Source of the DNA: Planctomycetaceae bacterium
GTDB taxonomy: Bacteria > Planctomycetota > Planctomycetia > Planctomycetales > Planctomycetaceae
Assembly (NCBI GenBank): GCA_021732785.1
Contig: JAKFUG010000026.1
Span: 62,001-126,000 of the forward strand
Length of the DNA stretch: 64,000 bases
Direction: 5' to 3'
The position numbers were made by a program, and so were the translations under genes. The notes beneath the pieces are model-generated. The model saw nothing but the letters and a program-made list of their open reading frames with translations, did no database searches and was not told the DNA's origin. Shown here one piece after another: positions 8,208-17,345 of this stretch. The first letter of the stretch is position 1. Every line of letters starts with the position of its first letter.

Positions 8208-9554
8208 CTACGGCTTCGCGCCCGACGGCACCGCGTTCTTCATGAACGCCTCCCACTGCGCGCGCAGCGCTTTCACGCGCTCCGGTTCCTGACTGGCGAG
8301 GTTCGTCTTTTCGCCGATGTCGCTGGCGAGGTTGTACAGCGCGATTCCCTCGGTCACGGCATTCGCTTTCTTCTTTTTGCCTTTGGCGGTCCCGGCCGCG
8401 TTCTCGGCACCCTCTTCGACATCGTCGTTGATCATCAGCTTCCAGTCGCCTATCCGCACCGCCGCCGACTTCGGTGACTTCACGCAGAGAATCGCCTCGT
8501 GAGGGGATTTCGCTCCTTCGATCAGGACCGGCCAGATGTCTTTCCCGTCGATCGGTGATTTCTGATCGAGTGATCCCCCGGCGAGTTTGATCAGCGTGGG
8601 ATACCAGTCGATCACGTGGACCGGTTCCTTGATCCGCACGCCGCCGGGGATGTGACCGGGCCAGTTCGCGAATGCACAGCCGCGGACGCCCCCTTCCCAG
8701 ATCGAACCCTTATAGCCCCGGAGCGGTGTGTTGTCGGTCGGGGCCGGGCCGCCGTTGTCGGAGGAGAAGACGATCAGCGTGTTCTCCCGCATCCCCGCCG
8801 ATTCCAACGCCGCGACAATCTGACCGATGGCTTCATCCACCGCGGCGAGCATCCCCGCCAGCTTCTGTTTCACGCCGGTCAACAAGGAATACGGTTCCAG
8901 ATATTTGTCCGGCACCTGATGCGGCGCGTGGATCCCATTGAACGGCACATACAAAAACAGCGGCTTGGCTTTATTCCGCTCGGCGATCAACCGGCACGCT
9001 TCCTTCGCCACGAGGTGCGTCGAGTACCCCTCTTCCTTCAGCGGCTTGTCGTTGCGGTACCAGTCGTCCATACGGTCGCGAGTGTGGTCGAAGTAATCGA
9101 TGGCCCCGAAGTAGTGGCCGTACTGATGATCGAATCCGCGAGCCGTCGGAACGTACGCCGGGTCAAACTCGCCGAGGTGCCATTTGCCGGTGATCGCGGT
9201 TTCGTAGCCCGCCTCGTGAAGAGCATTGGCGAGCGTCCGCTCCTGCAGCGACAGCCCCCATTTCGCCTTGGGCCGGACAATCGTGTACACCCCCGTATGC
9301 GTCGCATACCGCCCGGTCATGAGCGCCGCCCGCGTGGGCGAACAGACCGGCTGCACATAATGCGACTCCAGCACCACCCCCGCCATCGCCAACCGATCAA
9401 TCTGCGGCGTCTGCGTCACCTTTCCGCCATTGAACCCGCAATCGGCGTAACCGAGATCGTCCACCAAAAGAAAAACGATGTTGGGTTTCGCTTCCGCCGC
9501 GGCCATCGTGGGCATGATCAACACGGCGATCAGCATCAGAACCATTCGCGACAT
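8208..9554 (-). CDS. Type I (formylglycine) arylsulfatase, exported
   Basis: 448 aa; ATG 9554 has GAGGAGCAGCGG directly upstream. A signal peptide covers residues 1-20 (MVLMLIAVLIMPTMAAA). Metal-binding LLVDDLGYADCG (D32, D33) and the sulfatase consensus CSPTR at 71-75 are present; Cys71 would be converted to formylglycine. GKWHLG and SSDNGG complete the active site. Known family role: hydrolysis of sulfate esters, in planctomycetes mostly on sulfated polysaccharides. No carbohydrate-degradation cluster surrounds it, so the substrate is open. A short Lys-rich insertion (AKGKKKKA) lies near residue 400. Confidence 0.95.
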   Translation of the reverse strand: MSRMVLMLIAVLIMPTMAAAEAKPNIVFLLVDDLGYADCGFNGGKVTQTPQIDRLAMAGVVLESHYVQPVCSPTRAALMTGRYATHTGVYTIVRPKAKWGLSLQERTLANALHEAGYETAITGKWHLGEFDPAYVPTARGFDHQYGHYFGAIDYFDHTRDRMDDWYRNDKPLKEEGYSTHLVAKEACRLIAERNKAKPLFLYVPFNGIHAPHQVPDKYLEPYSLLTGVKQKLAGMLAAVDEAIGQIVAALESAGMRENTLIVFSSDNGGPAPTDNTPLRGYKGSIWEGGVRGCAFANWPGHIPGGVRIKEPVHVIDWYPTLIKLAGGSLDQKSPIDGKDIWPVLIEGAKSPHEAILCVKSPKSAAVRIGDWKLMINDDVEEGAENAAGTAKGKKKKANAVTEGIALYNLASDIGEKTNLASQEPERVKALRAQWEAFMKNAVPSGAKP

Positions 9555-9716
9555 CCGCTGCTCCTCATTGATGGATGACCCAGGCGCCGTCCGCAGTGTC
9601 CGGGTTCACACGAGGCTACATCATCTCCGACGGAATGGAAATGACCGACGCCGATGTCCAAAGCGACATCCGGGGTGGCTCTAATCTGAGCCACACTCAA
9701 AACGGGCAACCGAGTT

Positions 9717-10850
9717 TCACATGCGGAGCCGGACGCGGTCCGGGGTGACCCATTCGTCCCATTCCGTGAGGTACTCGTCGTAATGCACGAAGTAGATTCC
9801 GTACCAACTGCGGCGGATGTGGCCCGGATACCATTTCTCAACCTTGCGATCTCGAATCTCCACTTTGGTCTCCGCGGCCCATTGGCTCGGTTCGAATTTT
9901 CGCGTCCGCTCGGACTCGACCCATTCGTCCCACTGGTCGGCGAACTTCACGTAATGGACCTTCACGCGGTGGGCATCGACGTCCAGAATCTGGGCGCGGT
10001 ACCATTTCTCGTGCCATAACACTTCCAGCCGTTCGCCCACCCGCCGGTGGTGCCGCGGCTTGGCGACCGCGATCTTCCATGTCCTGGGGAACTCGTCTGC
10101 CGCATGGAAGACGGCCCGTTGACGTTCGATAAACCCCATCTCCAGTTGGGCGTACTCGGCCAGCTCCGTCAGTTCGATCAGCCCGTCGGCATTGGCATCC
10201 AACGCCGCATCGCCTCGCAAGGCCTTCAGGATGGTGTCCGTATACGTCCAGGCCCCCGTCGACGTGTTATGCGAAAACGACGAGCACAGGCAGGCATAAT
10301 GGACGCGCGGCGTCCGGTGGAGCACTTCGTCCATCAGTCCGCCCGAGAAGCAACTATCCGCGATCAACACCGCCCGATCGCCGTGGAAGTGCTGCTCGAT
10401 GCTGTCCACAATCGACTTGACTGACCACGCGGATTTCCCGTCCGTGGAGTCGTAATTCGCGAAGTGAACGAGATGGGATTTCCGGTCGCGGAATCCGTGA
10501 CCGGCGTAGTACACAATCAACAGATCGTGCGGCCGGGTTTTGGCAAGCAACTGAGTCAGTGAACGTTGAATGCGGTCCAGCGTGGCATCGTGATCGGTTA
10601 ACGCGACAATCTGCGACGCCGGCACGCCCGCCGCGCGAAAATGCTGCACGATCTCTGCATCGCGCCGCTGCAGCTTGGCCTTTTCCATCGTCGGCCACTG
10701 ATCGGGATGCTGCCATTCCAGAATGCCCACCGCAAACACCCACGTCGATTGCGGCTTCCAGTCCGCCTCCGCACCCATTACCCACGATGCCGAACCGCCG
10801 AGGAGAATCAGACCGAAGAGCAGTCGGCAGATGGACGGGATGATCTTCAT
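9717..10850 (-). CDS. Exported caspase-like protein with EF-hand and two Tudor-knot domains
   Basis: 377 aa from ATG 10850. Residues 1-26 are a signal peptide ending VMGAEA. Residues 34-240 form a peptidase C14 (caspase/metacaspase) domain: the catalytic His is in YYAGHG (H118) and Cys in DSCFSGG (C167). Residues 218-229 (DANADGLIELTE) match the EF-hand calcium loop at positions 1, 3, 5, 6, 8 and 12. Residues 273-316 and 327-374 are two Tudor-knot/chromo-barrel-like repeats, each with an aromatic-rich core and the ending WDEWV plus a basic R, as in eukaryotic MYST and MRG proteins. Established: C14 domains are cysteine peptidases; EF-hands bind calcium. The combination and its role are inference; calcium-dependent activation is plausible. 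Confidence 0.85.
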   Translation of the reverse strand: MKIIPSICRLLFGLILLGGSASWVMGAEADWKPQSTWVFAVGILEWQHPDQWPTMEKAKLQRRDAEIVQHFRAAGVPASQIVALTDHDATLDRIQRSLTQLLAKTRPHDLLIVYYAGHGFRDRKSHLVHFANYDSTDGKSAWSVKSIVDSIEQHFHGDRAVLIADSCFSGGLMDEVLHRTPRVHYACLCSSFSHNTSTGAWTYTDTILKALRGDAALDANADGLIELTELAEYAQLEMGFIERQRAVFHAADEFPRTWKIAVAKPRHHRRVGERLEVLWHEKWYRAQILDVDAHRVKVHYVKFADQWDEWVESERTRKFEPSQWAAETKVEIRDRKVEKWYPGHIRRSWYGIYFVHYDEYLTEWDEWVTPDRVRLRM

Positions 10851-10983
10851 GGTTCAGAGTCGGGTGCCCCTGTTTGATCGCGTGGCTCAATTTGCTCTGC
10901 AATCCGTGGCCGGCGTGGCCCTGCTTGAAACACTTCAGCATCCGCGGACGTTCGAACTGTGCCACCCGAACAAGTTGTCGGAT

Positions 10984-11057
10984 GGAATGAGTCTTCGAGT
11001 TCCACCATCGGTGACGATGGCTCTCTGGATGGGTGGAACTCGCGGACTCGTTCCACC
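10984..11057. repeat. Inverted repeat of the GGTGGAACTCG family
   Basis: Arms 10984-11006 (GGAATGAGTCTTCGAGTTCC...) and 11032-11057 (GGTGGAACTCGCGGACTCG...) are near-complementary. A second copy of this element lies at 55553-55632. It occupies the spacer upstream of the caspase-like gene and downstream of the small membrane protein. Confidence 0.7.
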
Positions 11058-11090
11058 CGACGTCGCTGCGGCAAACCCGTCCGGTGACGA

Positions 11091-11270
11091 TTACTCTTTC
11101 TCGGAAGTGCCGCCGAAGGCGACCATCAGTCCGCCGATCACCGCCATCGCGATCCCCGCAATCATTTCGTACTCGCCAAAGATACTCACGAGTTTGAACT
11201 GCATTCCCATCATCGGCAGGACGAACGAACCCAGGCCAATGAGCAACAGTGTAACTCCCCAACCGCGCAT
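11091..11270 (-). CDS. Small two-helix membrane protein
   Basis: 59 aa from ATG 11270, with GTGGAGCGG upstream; an in-frame TTG at 11285 is a weaker choice. Two hydrophobic stretches (GVTLLLIGLGSFVLPMMGM and MIAGIAMAVIGGLMVAFGG) suggest two transmembrane helices joined by a short loop, with a charged tail TSEKE. No family is recognised. It lies 240 bases upstream of the caspase-like gene on the same strand, but a repeat sits between them, so co-transcription is uncertain. Confidence 0.6.
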   Translation of the reverse strand: MRGWGVTLLLIGLGSFVLPMMGMQFKLVSIFGEYEMIAGIAMAVIGGLMVAFGGTSEKE

Positions 11271-11629
11271 GCTGCCGCTCCACAAAGAGACCGGGAAAAC
11301 AGAACGATAAAACTCTGCCCGGCATCACAGAAACACCGGTTCGATCAGCACGGGTGTTATACGAATCCCGGTATGCACTGCCAAGTCTGTGTAAGTAGGG
11401 TGTGCCCGCTACGTTGGTGGACACAGCGGCGACGACGGATACTCAACCGGCAGGGTCACCCCGCTTGAATCACTTCAGCAACCGTGAATGTGCCACTGCT
11501 TCGTACTCGAAGCAGTGCTGTCGAACGTTTCGAGAAGCACTCGAAGACACTGCTTCGGGTACGAAGCCGTGGCACATTCATCTCGATCGTAACAGCTCAA
11601 GCTGTGCCGCCCCGCCGGTACCCTGTTGA
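11271..11629. other. Repeat-rich spacer without a gene
   Basis: 359 bases. The right half (11485-11580) is a nested palindrome with outer arms TGAATGTGCCAC / GTGGCACATTCA and inner arms built on CACTGCTTCG and CGAAGCAGTG. Near 11395 a fragment GTAGGGTGTGCCCGCTAC resembles the short palindrome at 12403. No coding frame is supported. Confidence 0.7.
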
Positions 11630-12046
11630 TCAGCACGCACAGCGGAATGGGGGCAATGTATTGCGGTATTCGCCCTGCGGAGCTTGCAGGCCGGTGACGA
11701 TTTCAAAGTTCTTCCACAGTTTCTCGCTGTAGGAATTAAAGTCATAGGGAGTATCAAAGTACAAGAAAAAGTCTCCATCGGTGTGCCGTTCAAGAAAGTA
11801 CAGAAACATCGCATACGGGGTATACATCCTGTCCTCTTCAGTTTCCTCGGCACCTTCCGACCAGCCGAAATCGGGGTGAGTACGAGCGAACTCGCGCAGC
11901 CATTCCTTGGCGGCAGGCCACTTCCGCTGGCGGTCTGCCTCTTCATGTTCGCCCTGCTCATCCAGCCAGTCGGCATAGACCATACGCGTCGCGACATCAT
12001 CCTCGTTGTCTTCCAGTGCCTTGAGGAACTTCTGTTTTACGCTCAT
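11630..12046 (-). CDS. TIGR02996 repeat-companion domain protein
   Basis: 138 aa from ATG 12046, with GGAGAAATTGCG upstream. Residues 5-45 match the planctomycete TIGR02996 signature: F-L-x-A-L-x-D-N-x-D-D, [13 protein letters not shown] and a charged helix EEADRQRKW. The rest is acidic and aromatic-rich ([18 protein letters not shown]) with no recognised motif. The family occurs in large paralogous sets in Gemmata-like planctomycetes, often beside repeat proteins; function unknown. The start overlaps the stop of the upstream gene in the sequence ATGA, so the two are probably translationally coupled. Confidence 0.75.
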   Translation of the reverse strand: MSVKQKFLKALEDNEDDVATRMVYADWLDEQGEHEEADRQRKWPAAKEWLREFARTHPDFGWSEGAEETEEDRMYTPYAMFLYFLERHTDGDFFLYFDTPYDFNSYSEKLWKNFEIVTGLQAPQGEYRNTLPPFRCAC

Positions 12047-12369
12047 CGCAATTTCTCCATGATCGCGACATGGGCAGCGGTGAAGACCGGGTGAGTCCAC
12101 ACATGTCTGAGGGAGGTAACCGTGCCGGGATAAAGGCAAAGCCAGAACCGTTGACCCGGTTCGATCTCATTCATCAAGTACGGATCCACAATGCCGATGT
12201 TGTGCTGGCACGGACCAACCAGTTCGACATTGCCTTCTTGAACCAACCCGACGTGTTGCCCAGGCTTCAGCCGTTCCACTGCCGTGACCGGAACGATCGC
12301 AATGTGCACCGCATCCCGCCGCCGCTCGCCGTCGTGGATCAATTCTCCAAGTTGCGGCCCTGCGTCCAT
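12043..12369 (-). CDS. Conserved-looking small protein coupled to the TIGR02996 gene
   Basis: 108 aa from ATG 12369 ([14 protein letters not shown]), preceded by GGAAGACC; an in-frame TTG at 12393 is also open. Features: [25 protein letters not shown], then [20 protein letters not shown] and [10 protein letters not shown]. It looks like a compact beta-rich domain and resembles small hypothetical proteins seen in planctomycetes, but I cannot assign a family. Its TGA overlaps the next ATG by four bases. Confidence 0.65.
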   Translation of the reverse strand: MDAGPQLGELIHDGERRRDAVHIAIVPVTAVERLKPGQHVGLVQEGNVELVGPCQHNIGIVDPYLMNEIEPGQRFWLCLYPGTVTSLRHVWTHPVFTAAHVAIMEKLR

Positions 12370-12402
12370 GTTTGGTCTTCCGTCTTGGATCAATCAGTAG
12401 TT

Positions 12403-12426
12403 GTAGGGTGGTTGTGCCCACCCTAC
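12403..12426. repeat. Short palindrome GTAGGGTGG / CCACCCTAC
   Basis: Nine-base arms around a six-base loop (TTGTGC), placed between the aminotransferase stop (12429) and the downstream gene start (12369). It may terminate the aminotransferase transcript. Confidence 0.55.
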
Positions 12427-12428
12427 GA

Positions 12429-13694
12429 TCACTCCACGGCATACGGCGTTGCCAGCCGGAACTTCGCGTGTTGATCGAGGTACTTCTGCACGCGGTCGGT
12501 GCGGGCGATGGCTTTGGGGAGGAAGTCGAGGGCTTGTTGCAGGCGGTCGTCGGGTTCGGCGCAACTGAAGCGGAGGAAGCCGCCGCCGGCGTCGCCGAAG
12601 CACTCGCCGCCGAGACACGCCACGCCGAATTGATCGTCGGCTCCTTCGAGCAGATAGAGCGCTAACCCGTGGCTGGTGATGCCGAGGCGGTTGCAGATCG
12701 GGGCGACACTCGGGAAGACGTAAAACGTCCCGGCGGGATCGAGCGATTTGAACCCGTCGAGTTTGTTCAACCCGGCGGTCAGCAGATCGACCTTGCGGCG
12801 GAATTTCTCCATCTGCCCATTGCGTTCGGTGGCATCGCGCTCGAGGGCTGCCTTCCCCGCGAGTTGCACCAGCGGCGGCGTGCAGGAGAGCGTGGTGTTG
12901 ATCATCTTGCCGATGGCGTCGGTCACCTCGGCACTGGCGACGGAGAAGCCAAGCCGCCAGCCGCTCATGCTGTACGACTTGCTGAAGGTATACGCCGCCA
13001 TGCACTGGTCGAGCATGCCGGGCTGAGCCAGCAGCGAGACGTGCTCACCCTTCCAGACCATGTGGCAATACGGCTCGTCACTGAAGACGGCGATGTTCTT
13101 GCCGCGAAGCAGGTCGGCGATGTTCCGCATGTCGTCGAGGGTCATCACGCCGCCGGTGGGATTGTGCGGCGAGTTAAAGAAGATCGCGCGGGGCGACGGA
13201 TCGGTGTTCAGAAAGTTCTCGATGGCCGACAATTCGGGCCGGAAACCGTTCGCTTGTTTCAATGCCGAAAAGACCGGACGGCCGCCGCGCCGCAGAATGT
13301 TCGGGAGGTACGTCGGGAAGTACGGGCTGAAGACGAGCACGCCATCGCCGGGATTGACGAACGCTTCACAGAAATACTGCTCGAAGACTTTTGCACCCGG
13401 CGCGACGCAGACATTATTCATCTGCGCGGGGATCTTGAATTCCTGCTTCACAAAGTTCGCGGCGGTTTCGCGAAACACCGGCAGTCCGGGCGACGGGCAG
13501 TAGTGGGACTGGTTGTCGCGGATGGCTTCGATGCCGGTCGATTTCGCGGACGCCGTGCTCTCGAACGGGCTGTCGCCGATTTCGAGTTCGACGACATCTT
13601 TGCCTGCGGCTTTCAATTGCTTGGCGATGGCCAGCACGCTGAATGCCGTTTCGACCGTTAACGACCGCGCGAAGTCACTAAGTTGCACCGCCAC
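12429..13694 (-). CDS. PLP-dependent class I/II aminotransferase
   Basis: 421 aa. The GTG at 13694 is chosen (VAVQLSDFARSLTVET) with AAGGAATCTCCCC upstream; longer in-frame extensions read as non-coding. Fold type I motifs are present: FFNSPHNPTGGVM for cofactor contact, FSDEPYCHM (Asp contacting the pyridine ring), TFSKSYSMSGWRLG with the Schiff-base lysine, and a C-terminal LRFSCA with the substrate-binding Arg. It transfers amino groups between an amino acid and a 2-oxo acid in the cytoplasm; specificity (aspartate, aromatic or LL-diaminopimelate-like) cannot be decided. No biosynthetic neighbours help. Confidence 0.9.
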   Translation of the reverse strand: MAVQLSDFARSLTVETAFSVLAIAKQLKAAGKDVVELEIGDSPFESTASAKSTGIEAIRDNQSHYCPSPGLPVFRETAANFVKQEFKIPAQMNNVCVAPGAKVFEQYFCEAFVNPGDGVLVFSPYFPTYLPNILRRGGRPVFSALKQANGFRPELSAIENFLNTDPSPRAIFFNSPHNPTGGVMTLDDMRNIADLLRGKNIAVFSDEPYCHMVWKGEHVSLLAQPGMLDQCMAAYTFSKSYSMSGWRLGFSVASAEVTDAIGKMINTTLSCTPPLVQLAGKAALERDATERNGQMEKFRRKVDLLTAGLNKLDGFKSLDPAGTFYVFPSVAPICNRLGITSHGLALYLLEGADDQFGVACLGGECFGDAGGGFLRFSCAEPDDRLQQALDFLPKAIARTDRVQKYLDQHAKFRLATPYAVE

Positions 13695-13809
13695 GGGGAG
13701 ATTCCTTGTGGGTTCATCGAGAGGGATTGTCCGTGGGGACAGTTTACTCGATGAAGACCACAGGGAGTAGGAGGGCAATGGGATGCTGCAAAGCGGCAAG
13801 CGTAGGCGG

Positions 13810-15120
13810 TTAACTCAACAACTTGGTGATGGGTACCCCATCATGCGCGACTTTGAACGGGCGGCCGCTCTTCGAGAAGATTTCTTCGCCGAGTTTCAAA
13901 CCCAGCGCATGCGCGATGGTGGCGTTGAAGTCGGCGACGGTGACCCCTTCGTCGTCCGGGCTGTGACCCTGCTTGTCGGACGCGCCCCACACCATTCCCC
14001 CCTTGACGCCGCCGCCCGCCAGCACGCCGGAGAAGACGCCGGGGTGATGATCGCGGCCGCCGTTCTGGTTGACCTTCGGCGAACGCCCGAACTCGGAGGT
14101 GATGACGACGACCGTCTTCTTGAGCAGCCCGCGGGACTTCAAATCGGCCAGCAAGGTGGCCACCGCATGGTCCAACCGCCCCGCGGTGGTGCCGACTTTG
14201 TCGTAGATGTCGGTGTGCATGTCCCAGTTACCGAAGGTGACTTCGACGAACTTGACATCGTTCTCGACCAGCCGCCGGGCGAGCATGCAGCCCTGGCCGA
14301 AGGCGTCCATGCCGTATTTCTCGCGCTCTTCCTTCTTTTCGAGACCGAGGTCGAACGCCTTCAAATCGGCACTCCCCATCAGCGCTTGGGCCTGACGATA
14401 GAACTCGGTGTAGGCTTCGACCTGCTTCTGCGGATACTTCTTGCGGAAGCTGCTGTCGAACTTGTTGACGAGATCGAGCCGCGCCTGGAACGAACCCGAT
14501 GTGAGGTATTCCGGCTGCTTGGTGTTCTGCAACCCATCGTTCGGATTGCCGAGCGGAATGGGGGTATAACTCGGTTCGAGGAAACCCGCGCCGGGGTGAC
14601 GGTTGTCGCCGCCGATGAGGACATTGTCGGGCAGCGTGCGGTCTTTGCGGATGCCGTTGAGCTTCATCATCCACGCACCGAGACCGGGATGCCGGATGGA
14701 GGCGATTTCTTTGTAGCTCGTCCGCATCAGATACCGCCCGGCGTCGTGATCCGCGGTCTCGGTATGCAGCGAACGGACGATCGCCATGTTATCGGTGTGT
14801 TTGGCGAGTTCGGGCAGCCAATTGCCCAACGTCATGCCACTGACTTTGGTTTGAATCGGCTTGGTTTCGCCTTCGTTCTCGCGCCCGCCGACCACATCGA
14901 ACGTGTCGAGGTGGCTCATCGCGCCGGTCATGAAGAGATAGATGACGTGGCTCGCCGTCCCGCCGCCGGGGAGCTTGGGCAGCGGTTTCTTTTTGTCATC
15001 GGCGGCGAAGGTGAACGACCCCAAGGCCGGGAGCACCGACACACCCAGCAGCGACTGCGCCGCGCGTTCGAGGAACAACCGCCGCGTGGTGATGTCGAGG
15101 TTTTTCAGGGCGTCGAACAT
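13810..15120 (-). CDS. DUF1501 protein (alkaline-phosphatase-like fold, probable Tat substrate)
   Basis: 436 aa from ATG 15120. The N-terminus has TTRRLFLERAAQSLLG, a Tat-like twin-arginine pattern, followed by a hydrophobic stretch. DUF1501 hallmarks follow: YLFMTGAMSHLDTFD, WLPELAKHTDNMAIVRS, VEVTFGNWDMHTD, VITSEFGRSPKVN and GRDHHPGVFSG. The family is a very common planctomycete exported protein of the alkaline phosphatase superfamily; biochemical function is not established. It lies directly downstream of a DUF1549/DUF1553 gene, the usual pairing, and the two probably act together in the envelope. Confidence 0.92.
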   Translation of the reverse strand: MFDALKNLDITTRRLFLERAAQSLLGVSVLPALGSFTFAADDKKKPLPKLPGGGTASHVIYLFMTGAMSHLDTFDVVGGRENEGETKPIQTKVSGMTLGNWLPELAKHTDNMAIVRSLHTETADHDAGRYLMRTSYKEIASIRHPGLGAWMMKLNGIRKDRTLPDNVLIGGDNRHPGAGFLEPSYTPIPLGNPNDGLQNTKQPEYLTSGSFQARLDLVNKFDSSFRKKYPQKQVEAYTEFYRQAQALMGSADLKAFDLGLEKKEEREKYGMDAFGQGCMLARRLVENDVKFVEVTFGNWDMHTDIYDKVGTTAGRLDHAVATLLADLKSRGLLKKTVVVITSEFGRSPKVNQNGGRDHHPGVFSGVLAGGGVKGGMVWGASDKQGHSPDDEGVTVADFNATIAHALGLKLGEEIFSKSGRPFKVAHDGVPITKLLS

Positions 15121-15138
15121 GATGGAATTCCGAATTCT

Positions 15139-15225
15139 GTAGGGTTTGCCGAGTCTTCGAGGCGAACCACGCTTTGGTCATGGATTAGTAAATGCGGTTC
15201 GCCTCGCGGACTCGGCAAACCCTAC
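15139..15225. repeat. Inverted repeat between the DUF1549 and DUF1501 genes
   Basis: Arms start GTAGGGTTTGCCGAGTC at 15139 and end GACTCGGCAAACCCTAC at 15225, with internal CGAGGCGAACC / GGTTCGCCTCG. The right arm is nearly identical, over 32 bases, to 53932-53963. Confidence 0.8.
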
Positions 15226-15229
15226 GAAT

Positions 15230-17173
15230 TTATTGAATGAACAGGAACTCGCGCGTGTTGACCAACGACCAGATCACGTTGCCATAGCCGCCGGCGTCGT
15301 GCTTGGCGATTTCGTCCAGCGCGATCTTGCGTTCTTCTTCCGTCGGGCGGCGGGAGAGGATCGTCATAAAGATGACGTTGATCCGTTCCTCCGGTTTCTT
15401 GGCTTCGGTGACGGTGTGATACATCAACGACTTTTCGTGCAGGATCATGTGCGTGATCGTACCATTGAACATCTGCAGAACCTGCGGCACCGACCCTTCT
15501 TCCGAAGAGGCTTCAATCGATTCGCGATCGGACTGACCGAACTGCCGCAGGAAATGGCCGGCGGGCATCGGCGACGGCAATTCCGAGGCGTAGGCGAGCA
15601 GTTGACCTTTGTAGGTGTAGTCCTTGTTGCGGGCATCGCGCACCTTGCCGGCCTGGGTGGCCCGGAGTTCGATGTCCCGTTTCATGATCTCTTCCGCCGT
15701 CGCCTTGCTGAGATCGAGATCGAGCAGTTCCCCCTGCACTTTCGCCGGTTCCGTCTGATATTTTTCCGGGTCCCACACGGCCAGCGTGATGAACGAATCC
15801 CACACCTGCTCCGGGGTCATCCGCCGCAACACCGGTCCCTGGAAATGGTAATCGTCGCTGGCCTGCACCTCGGCATGCGTCGCTTCCCGCTGGTAGGCTT
15901 TCGTGTTCAGAATGATCCGCAAATACTCTTTCACATCGAACTTCAACCGCACCATTTCGGACGTGAGGAAGTCCATCAGTTCCGGGTTTTCGGCGACCGT
16001 TTCGTCCTTCATGTCGTCGACCGGTTCGATCTGGCCGATGCCGAATAATCGCTTCCACAGGCGGTTGGCAATCGTCTTGGCGAAGCGGGGATTCTGCGGC
16101 GAGGTCAGCCATTTGGCGAAGATCACCCGCGGAGTGTCCCCCTTGGAAATCACCGGCTGCGGATCGAAGATGGTCTTCGGGTTGACCATCGCTTTCGGCT
16201 TGGCGTCGTCGTATTGATAATCCTGCGGCAACGCGAGCTTGGCTCCGTTGTCGTAGACTTCAATCAGGTTGCCTTGCAGAAAGCGGTTGTATTTCCCGCC
16301 CCCGTCGAACTTGTCGTCGATCTTCTTCAACTCGTCGCGCATTTTGTTGACGACGTTGCCGCCGCCGAAACGTTTGTCCCCGGCACCGCGGCGGGTGGAA
16401 GTCCCGAAGGTGAACGCGGCGACTTCGTAGAACTCTTTCCGTTTCCACTTGTCGAACGGATGGTCGTGGCACTGGGCACAGCCGATCTGCGTGCCCAGGA
16501 AAATGCGGACCGTGTTGTTCATCGAATCGAGCGGCATGCCCGAATCGCGGAGCAGATACCCGGTCGCGGGGTTGTCGAGGTACTTTCCCTCGGCGGTGAG
16601 CATTTCGCTCACCCAGCGGTCGTACGGCGTGTTGTGTTCGAGGTGCTCGCGAACCCATTCGTTGTACAACTTGCCGGGAGCGTTGTTGGTCACTTCGCGA
16701 TCGCGCAGCCGCAGGATATCGGCCCAGTAGTTGTACAAATTCCGGGCATAGCCCTCGTCGTTGAGCAATGTGTCGATGAGCTTCGTCCGCTTTTCCTTAT
16801 CGGTGTTGATCAGGAATGAACGGGTCTGCTTGTAAGTGGGAATGGTGCCGGTGATATCGATATAGACGCGGCGGACGAATTGATCGTCCGACGTCATGTC
16901 GTTGGGCTTGGTTTTCGTTTTGAGATAGTTGGCATCGATCAGCTTGTCGATCTTCGCCGCGGAAGTGAGGACCTGCGACTTGATCGTCGGGTCGACTTTG
17001 TCGATCGTGATTCGCCGGGTGGGAACGGGGACCGGCGGCTCGGGTTTGGCTTTCGGCTTCGCTTTGGCTTGCGCGAGGAGTGTCGAACCGGCAGACACTT
17101 CCAGCAGAAACGCCAGAACGCACACCGAAAGGCACCAGTGGGAAAAGCGTGACCGGAACCGCATGCGAGCCAT
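15230..17173 (-). CDS. DUF1549/DUF1553 protein
   Basis: 647 aa from ATG 17173 (ATG 17164 has a slightly better ribosome-binding site, AGGATGGCTCGC). A signal peptide covers residues 1-35, then a Lys/Pro/Ala-rich linker. The DUF1549 domain (about 55-270) ends with the diagnostic [21 protein letters not shown]1553 (about 340-630) has [33 protein letters not shown] and a terminal EFLFIQ. The family is planctomycete-specific in abundance, exported and of unknown function; the CxxCH motif could bind haem or metal. Pairs with the DUF1501 gene downstream. Confidence 0.93.
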   Translation of the reverse strand: MARMRFRSRFSHWCLSVCVLAFLLEVSAGSTLLAQAKAKPKAKPEPPVPVPTRRITIDKVDPTIKSQVLTSAAKIDKLIDANYLKTKTKPNDMTSDDQFVRRVYIDITGTIPTYKQTRSFLINTDKEKRTKLIDTLLNDEGYARNLYNYWADILRLRDREVTNNAPGKLYNEWVREHLEHNTPYDRWVSEMLTAEGKYLDNPATGYLLRDSGMPLDSMNNTVRIFLGTQIGCAQCHDHPFDKWKRKEFYEVAAFTFGTSTRRGAGDKRFGGGNVVNKMRDELKKIDDKFDGGGKYNRFLQGNLIEVYDNGAKLALPQDYQYDDAKPKAMVNPKTIFDPQPVISKGDTPRVIFAKWLTSPQNPRFAKTIANRLWKRLFGIGQIEPVDDMKDETVAENPELMDFLTSEMVRLKFDVKEYLRIILNTKAYQREATHAEVQASDDYHFQGPVLRRMTPEQVWDSFITLAVWDPEKYQTEPAKVQGELLDLDLSKATAEEIMKRDIELRATQAGKVRDARNKDYTYKGQLLAYASELPSPMPAGHFLRQFGQSDRESIEASSEEGSVPQVLQMFNGTITHMILHEKSLMYHTVTEAKKPEERINVIFMTILSRRPTEEERKIALDEIAKHDAGGYGNVIWSLVNTREFLFIQ

Positions 17174-17345
17174 CCTGCGAAGTCATTATCGCGCGAAGCA
17201 ACGTCTCAGTTTCTGTATTTTGACTGCCAGAATCCAGAGACGCAACGGGAAACCGCCGTCCGCCCGCAACTATGAACGGTCTTTAAGGTGAACACTCCGC
17301 CAAGATTTGCCGACGGAAGGGATTGTGCGCCGTTGTCACAAAATG

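Noticed and set aside
8616-9578. 320-codon plus-strand frame over the sulfatase
   Set aside because: Antisense to a sulfatase with all catalytic motifs; Arg/Pro/His-rich composition typical of shadows.
12669-13661. 330-codon plus-strand frame over the aminotransferase
   Set aside because: Antisense shadow; the minus-strand frame has clear PLP-enzyme motifs.
13783-15240. Long plus-strand open frame opposite the DUF1501 gene
   Set aside because: It mirrors the DUF1501 coding sequence on the other strand, has no family motif or ribosome-binding site, and arises from high GC at third positions.
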